Source of the DNA: Succinimonas sp963628765
Lineage (GTDB): Bacteria; Pseudomonadota; Gammaproteobacteria; Enterobacterales; Succinivibrionaceae
Length of the DNA: 10,185 nt
Direction of reading: 5' to 3'
NCBI GenBank assembly: GCA_963628765.1
Contig: CAVGFV010000205.1
Location: 1 to 10,185 of the forward strand
Shown here one piece after another: positions 7,103 to 10,185 of this stretch. Each line of letters begins with the position of its first letter. Position 1 is the stretch's first letter. The translations under genes were made by a program, and so were the position numbers. The notes beneath the pieces were generated by a model. The model was given only the letters and a program-made list of their open reading frames with translations, was not told the origin of the DNA and did not search any database.

Positions 7103-9907
7103 TTACTGGTACCAAATAGACACAGACTGAGCATCTGCAGTAAATCGGTCTCCAGAAGCTCCACTTTCATTAACTTCAAGACCACCTGCAACCTTGGTCA
7201 TACCGCTAACGCTATCAGAAACATCCTCATCAAACCTAGTACTGTTGAGAACGACTTTGATAGTTGACCATTTATCACCTACTGCTTTACCATTAATGGT
7301 GAAGATAATAATATGATCACTGCTCGCATCATCAAGGGTGACATTTGCAAAAATGTCATCAGCTCTAGTCATACGGAATGCTGGATGTGCCTTTCTAAGA
7401 GCGATCATCTTAGCATAGTAATCTGAAACTTTACCGTATTGATCATCTGCCTTGAGATCCCACTTAAAGTCATTACCAAGTATTGTACAGTAACTGTTGT
7501 GACTGCTTCCGCTGCATCCTGAAGGAGCGGCACTTAAGGAATCAGCATCTACTTTGGTACGACCAATTTCTTCACCACCGTGAATAAATGGAACGCCCTG
7601 GCTCACAAGAATAATACCGTTAGCATAAGCTTGAAGTTTCTTAGCTTCTTCGCCTGTTATATCAGCAGCTTCAATCTTGTCACGTAAAGCAAGGTTGTCG
7701 TGTGCAGTTACATAGGAAATATCCTGTTCTGGAGCAGTAAAGCCTTGAGCAGACCAGAAATCAGTATTGGTTGCACCAGCATGGCGAACACCGCCTCTCA
7801 CACCAACAAAGACACAGTCCTTGTTATTTGAGAATGTAACGCCATTTTCGTCAGTACCATTGTCATCCCAGCCCTTATTGTACTCATCAAAGATGAAACC
7901 TAAATTACCTGTATCACTTTTATCGCTTTGACCCTTCAAACAGTTACGGAACTTATTATTAAAGGCACCAACATGAGCTTCGGCATCTTGTAAGTGTAAA
8001 GTACCGGTTCTTACAGGAGTAACATCTGAGTTATCGCCACTTCCAGTCCATGGTTCACCATAAACCATAATCTGTCTATCAGCGTAGTTCTTATTGATGT
8101 ATCTACCCCAGTCAGAATAGTCTTTCATAGAGAAAGCACCAACAAGGTCGAAGCGGAAACCATCGATATGGTATTCAGAAATCCAATAATCTAAGGAGTC
8201 TCTGATCATATTCCATACCATTGCGTTACTTGCATCTAAGGTGTTACCACAACCAGATAAGTCGGTCTTCAAATAGTATGAAGAGGTAATATTCTCAAAT
8301 ACTGATTTATCGAAAGTATGGTTGTAAACAACGTCCATGATTACGCGAATACCATTCTTATGGAATTTGTTAATCATTTCCTTAACTTCCTTAACTTTAG
8401 TGATGTAATCATCGGTTCCGAAAACAGATGTATAACGGTCTTCAGGAACGTTGTAGTTCCATGGATCGTAACCCCAGTTATAGCAAGAAGTATTTTGAGA
8501 ATCTTCTGTTGAGCAGGTCGCATAATCGTAGAAAGGCTGAATCTGAACATGGGTTACACCGAGTTCTTTAAGGTGATCAATACCAGTCGTCTTACCTTTG
8601 TAAGTAGTACCGGTTTGAACCATACCTAAATAACGACCTCTATTTTCTAAATCAACGCCAGAAGTTGGATCGATAGTAAAGTCTCGAACATGAACTTCAT
8701 AAATTACTGAATCTGTACGATTCTTAAGTTCTGGCACAGAAGCCCAAGATTCTGGTTCAGTTAATGACATATTCATTACAACATTGCCATTACCATCTTT
8801 AGAAACCATCTTACCGTATGGATCACGAACTGCATTACCAGCAACCTTCATTTGGTAAATCTTGCCATGGAGATCGCCCTGTAAAGTCACTTCATAGATA
8901 TCAGAGTAACAACTTACAGTAGCCTTAGCCATTGGGTATGATTGACCATCAATTTCTACGGTAACATCACTGCTATCCGGAGACCAAATTCTAAAGGTGG
9001 TACTATTCGCGGACCATGTTGCACCAAGTTTTTCAGGTTTGCCCATACGGCATTCATCTGATTTATCTTCTTTAACCTTGGTAATAGTATATTGAGCAGT
9101 TGCATCGTTATACTTAACATTGAGAACTACAGATTTCTTTTCGCCAACGTTTAATGAAATTTTATCGCCGATACGAATAACTTGACCATTGGTGAAAGCA
9201 ACTGCCTGAGATTCATCACTTCCAATCCAATAGGTACCTTGGGTTTCAGCTGTTACACCAACACCTTCTGTGATAAGTGCGAGATCAAGATATTTATTGG
9301 CGCTATCCATAGAAGTTTCGGTAATAGTTAACTCAGTGCCTGTAGCAACTTTATCACTTCCGTTATAGATATAAGTACTATCAGCTAAAGGCTCAGTTGA
9401 AGCGATACCGCAAGCTTCAGCACTTGTAAAGCTACCAGCGTCTTCCGCAGTCATCAAGAAACATGGTGTATTAGGATCATAAAAATGAGCACCCTTAACC
9501 AGATTACCTTGGCCATTATCATTAATAATAATACTATAACCGGTAAGAGATGAAGGTGGAGTCAACTTATAAAATGTTGAAGTACATCCATCTAATTTAG
9601 TTAAAACGGTCCCTGGCCAAGCACCTAAAACTTCAGAAGAAGATCCCTGGTGGGCGTAAGCAGTAGTATTATTACCATAATAATCGCCCTTAACAACGAG
9701 ATCACCATTACCTATTGAGCATCCTTCTTCAGGTGTAACGTAAATAAACTGGTGTTCAGTATCGATAGTTCCTATATCTGCAGCCCAATTTTGGGTATCA
9801 GTAGAAGCAGGTGCTGAACTACCACCGCCGCCTCCGCAGGCGACAATAAAACAAGGAACAAAAGCAAGAGACACCGCAACCGCAAGATCATTTCTCTTTA
9901 AAAACAT
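7103..9907 (-). CDS. Pullulanase-type debranching enzyme, lipoprotein
   Basis: Predicted to hydrolyse alpha-1,6 branch links in pullulan, starch or glycogen (GH13, type I pullulanase group). Of 934 residues, 1-23 are a lipoprotein signal peptide (KR near the start, hydrophobic core) with lipobox IVAC and lipidated Cys24, followed by five glycines and a Ser/Thr-rich linker. Gly after the Cys suggests an outer-membrane anchor. Residues 55-165 resemble a starch-binding module (AWPG, then YSIIINDNGQGN). Residues 172-280 are an unassigned beta-rich segment. Residues 293-380 look like CBM48 (TTFRIWSPDSSDVTVEI). The catalytic domain has YNWGYDP at 476-482, DVVYNH at 525-530, GFRFDLVGA with nucleophile Asp587, YGEPW with acid Glu618 and TAHDN with Asp737, so it should be active. 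A C-terminal beta domain follows about residue 850. The ATG is preceded by a weak AGGA 11 nt upstream. It is a single-gene unit, convergent with argE and unrelated in function. Confidence 0.9.
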   Translation of the reverse strand: MFLKRNDLAVAVSLAFVPCFIVACGGGGGSSAPASTDTQNWAADIGTIDTEHQFIYVTPEEGCSIGNGDLVVKGDYYGNNTTAYAHQGSSSEVLGAWPGTVLTKLDGCTSTFYKLTPPSSLTGYSIIINDNGQGNLVKGAHFYDPNTPCFLMTAEDAGSFTSAEACGIASTEPLADSTYIYNGSDKVATGTELTITETSMDSANKYLDLALITEGVGVTAETQGTYWIGSDESQAVAFTNGQVIRIGDKISLNVGEKKSVVLNVKYNDATAQYTITKVKEDKSDECRMGKPEKLGATWSANSTTFRIWSPDSSDVTVEIDGQSYPMAKATVSCYSDIYEVTLQGDLHGKIYQMKVAGNAVRDPYGKMVSKDGNGNVVMNMSLTEPESWASVPELKNRTDSVIYEVHVRDFTIDPTSGVDLENRGRYLGMVQTGTTYKGKTTGIDHLKELGVTHVQIQPFYDYATCSTEDSQNTSCYNWGYDPWNYNVPEDRYTSVFGTDDYITKVKEVKEMINKFHKNGIRVIMDVVYNHTFDKSVFENITSSYYLKTDLSGCGNTLDASNAMVWNMIRDSLDYWISEYHIDGFRFDLVGAFSMKDYSDWGRYINKNYADRQIMVYGEPWTGSGDNSDVTPVRTGTLHLQDAEAHVGAFNNKFRNCLKGQSDKSDTGNLGFIFDEYNKGWDDNGTDENGVTFSNNKDCVFVGVRGGVRHAGATNTDFWSAQGFTAPEQDISYVTAHDNLALRDKIEAADITGEEAKKLQAYANGIILVSQGVPFIHGGEEIGRTKVDADSLSAAPSGCSGSSHNSYCTILGNDFKWDLKADDQYGKVSDYYAKMIALRKAHPAFRMTRADDIFANVTLDDASSDHIIIFTINGKAVGDKWSTIKVVLNSTRFDEDVSDSVSGMTKVAGGLEVNESGASGDRFTADAQSVSIWYQ

Positions 9908-9951
9908 AAATTTACTAGTCCTAAAATAACTAAAGTACGAATTGAGCGCAT
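9898..9951 (-). CDS. Possible 17-codon upstream ORF
   Basis: A minus-strand ATG at 9951 opens the peptide MRSIRTLVILGLVNLCF. Its TAA stop lies inside the first codons of the pullulanase gene, a 10-nt overlap in another frame. Upstream is only a weak AAAGAC. The peptide is basic then hydrophobic, like a signal sequence, but is too short to judge by codon use. It could be a translationally coupled leader or a chance ORF; I lean towards chance. Confidence 0.2.
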   Translation of the reverse strand: MRSIRTLVILGLVNLCF

Positions 9952-10090
9952 TTTTGTCTTTATACTAATTTGCTCATTAGGATCATTTTACATAAAAAAA
10001 AGGATTTCTTATTAGGAAGTCGCATTATTAATATTTAAAACGTGAAATGGAACGTTAATTACCAATAAGACAAATAATCACATAAACCTA

Positions 10091-10104
10091 CATTTCGCAT
10101 TTCG
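10091..10104. repeat. Tandem 7-mer
   Basis: CATTTCG occurs twice head to tail (10091-10097 and 10098-10104). It is short and only two copies, so it may be a slippage product. It is 16 nt from the TTGTGnCAAGT repeat. Confidence 0.5.
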
Positions 10105-10119
10105 CAGTTAAAAAACAGA

Positions 10120-10144
10120 TTGTGTCAAGTATTTTGTGACAAGT
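10120..10144. repeat. TTGTGnCAAGT direct repeat
   Basis: TTGTGTCAAGT (10120-10130) and TTGTGACAAGT (10134-10144) are direct repeats with one difference, spaced 14 bp start to start. The second contains the dyad TTGTGACAA. Paired dyad-bearing repeats in an intergenic region are typical of regulator sites, but the regulator is unknown. Confidence 0.45.
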
Positions 10145-10185
10145 TATTCAAAATTACAACGTATAACTATTAATCGTATCTATTT

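Larger units (their letters stand above)
9908..10185. other. Upstream region of the pullulanase gene
   Basis: This 278-nt AT-rich stretch has no convincing gene. A minus-strand TATAAA (complement of 9959-9964) or TAGTAT (9962-9967) could be a -10, but neither has a good -35. An inverted pair AACGT (10039-10043) / ACGTT (10052-10056) lies further upstream. The right-hand part contains the tandem 7-mer and the TTGTGnCAAGT direct repeat listed separately. The right part may also serve a gene beyond the window. Confidence 0.4.

Noticed and set aside
9898..9951. Frameshift joining the small upstream ORF to the pullulanase
   Set aside because: The pullulanase already has a complete lipoprotein signal peptide with lipobox from its own ATG, so no upstream exon-like piece is missing.
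10123..10128. Perfect TTGACA on the minus strand
   Set aside because: No -10-like hexamer lies 15-19 nt downstream (the sequence there is around TGCGAAAT), and it is about 220 nt from the pullulanase start.
10135..10150. CRP-like site: TGTGA, 6 nt, ATTCA
   Set aside because: Only the left half matches; the right half agrees with TCACA at two of five positions. It is better explained as part of the TTGTGnCAAGT repeat.
1..10185. Mobile element, CRISPR array, toxin-antitoxin or defence system
   Set aside because: No transposase, integrase, terminal repeats, regularly spaced repeats or small paired genes were seen. All long frames are housekeeping arginine genes or the pullulanase.

Overview
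The window is an AT-rich segment of a Gram-negative, probably gammaproteobacterial genome. It carries an almost complete arginine biosynthesis cluster followed by a large secreted starch-debranching enzyme. The order argE(+) | argC-argB-argF-argG-argH(-), with one divergent control region, is the arrangement known from Vibrio, Shewanella and relatives. The ArgF and ArgG proteins also look like the short forms of that group. High AT content plus a surface pullulanase lipoprotein suggests a host-associated amylolytic member of the Aeromonadales (Succinivibrionaceae-like). That placement is an inference from style, not from a marker gene.

Layout. Positions 1-170 are non-coding and end with the argH terminator (118-147). 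On the minus strand, transcription runs argC (5601-4594), argB (4582-3803), argF (3788-2871), argG (2865-1657), then a rho-independent terminator and a TATAAT box (1596-1637), then argH (1550-171). Gaps inside argCBFG are 5-14 nt, with Shine-Dalgarno sequences lying in or next to the end of the preceding gene. Divergently, argE starts at 5831 and ends at 6982. Between argC and argE, a 19-bp perfect inverted repeat (5691-5735) resolves into two mirror-image 18-bp ARG boxes exactly 3 bp apart, the geometry of an ArgR operator. Two hairpins (7008-7034 and 7051-7075) separate argE from the convergent pullulanase gene (9907-7103, minus). The last 278 bases are the upstream region of that gene and contain short repeats and a possible 17-codon upstream ORF.

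How the genes work together. ArgB phosphorylates N-acetylglutamate and ArgC reduces it. ArgD (not in the window) transaminates it, ArgE deacetylates N-acetylornithine, ArgF makes citrulline, and ArgG and ArgH convert citrulline to arginine. ArgE indicates the linear pathway, which also needs an N-acetylglutamate synthase; ArgA is absent here and is not fused to ArgH. The pullulanase is functionally separate: an exported lipoprotein cleaving alpha-1,6 branches of starch, glycogen or pullulan.

I found no mobile element, CRISPR array, RNA gene or defence system, and nothing that amounts to an undescribed system. The points most worth a second look are the unusually symmetrical ARG operator, the terminator-promoter module that appears to uncouple argH, and the cysteine-rich, multi-domain pullulanase with its odd upstream region.
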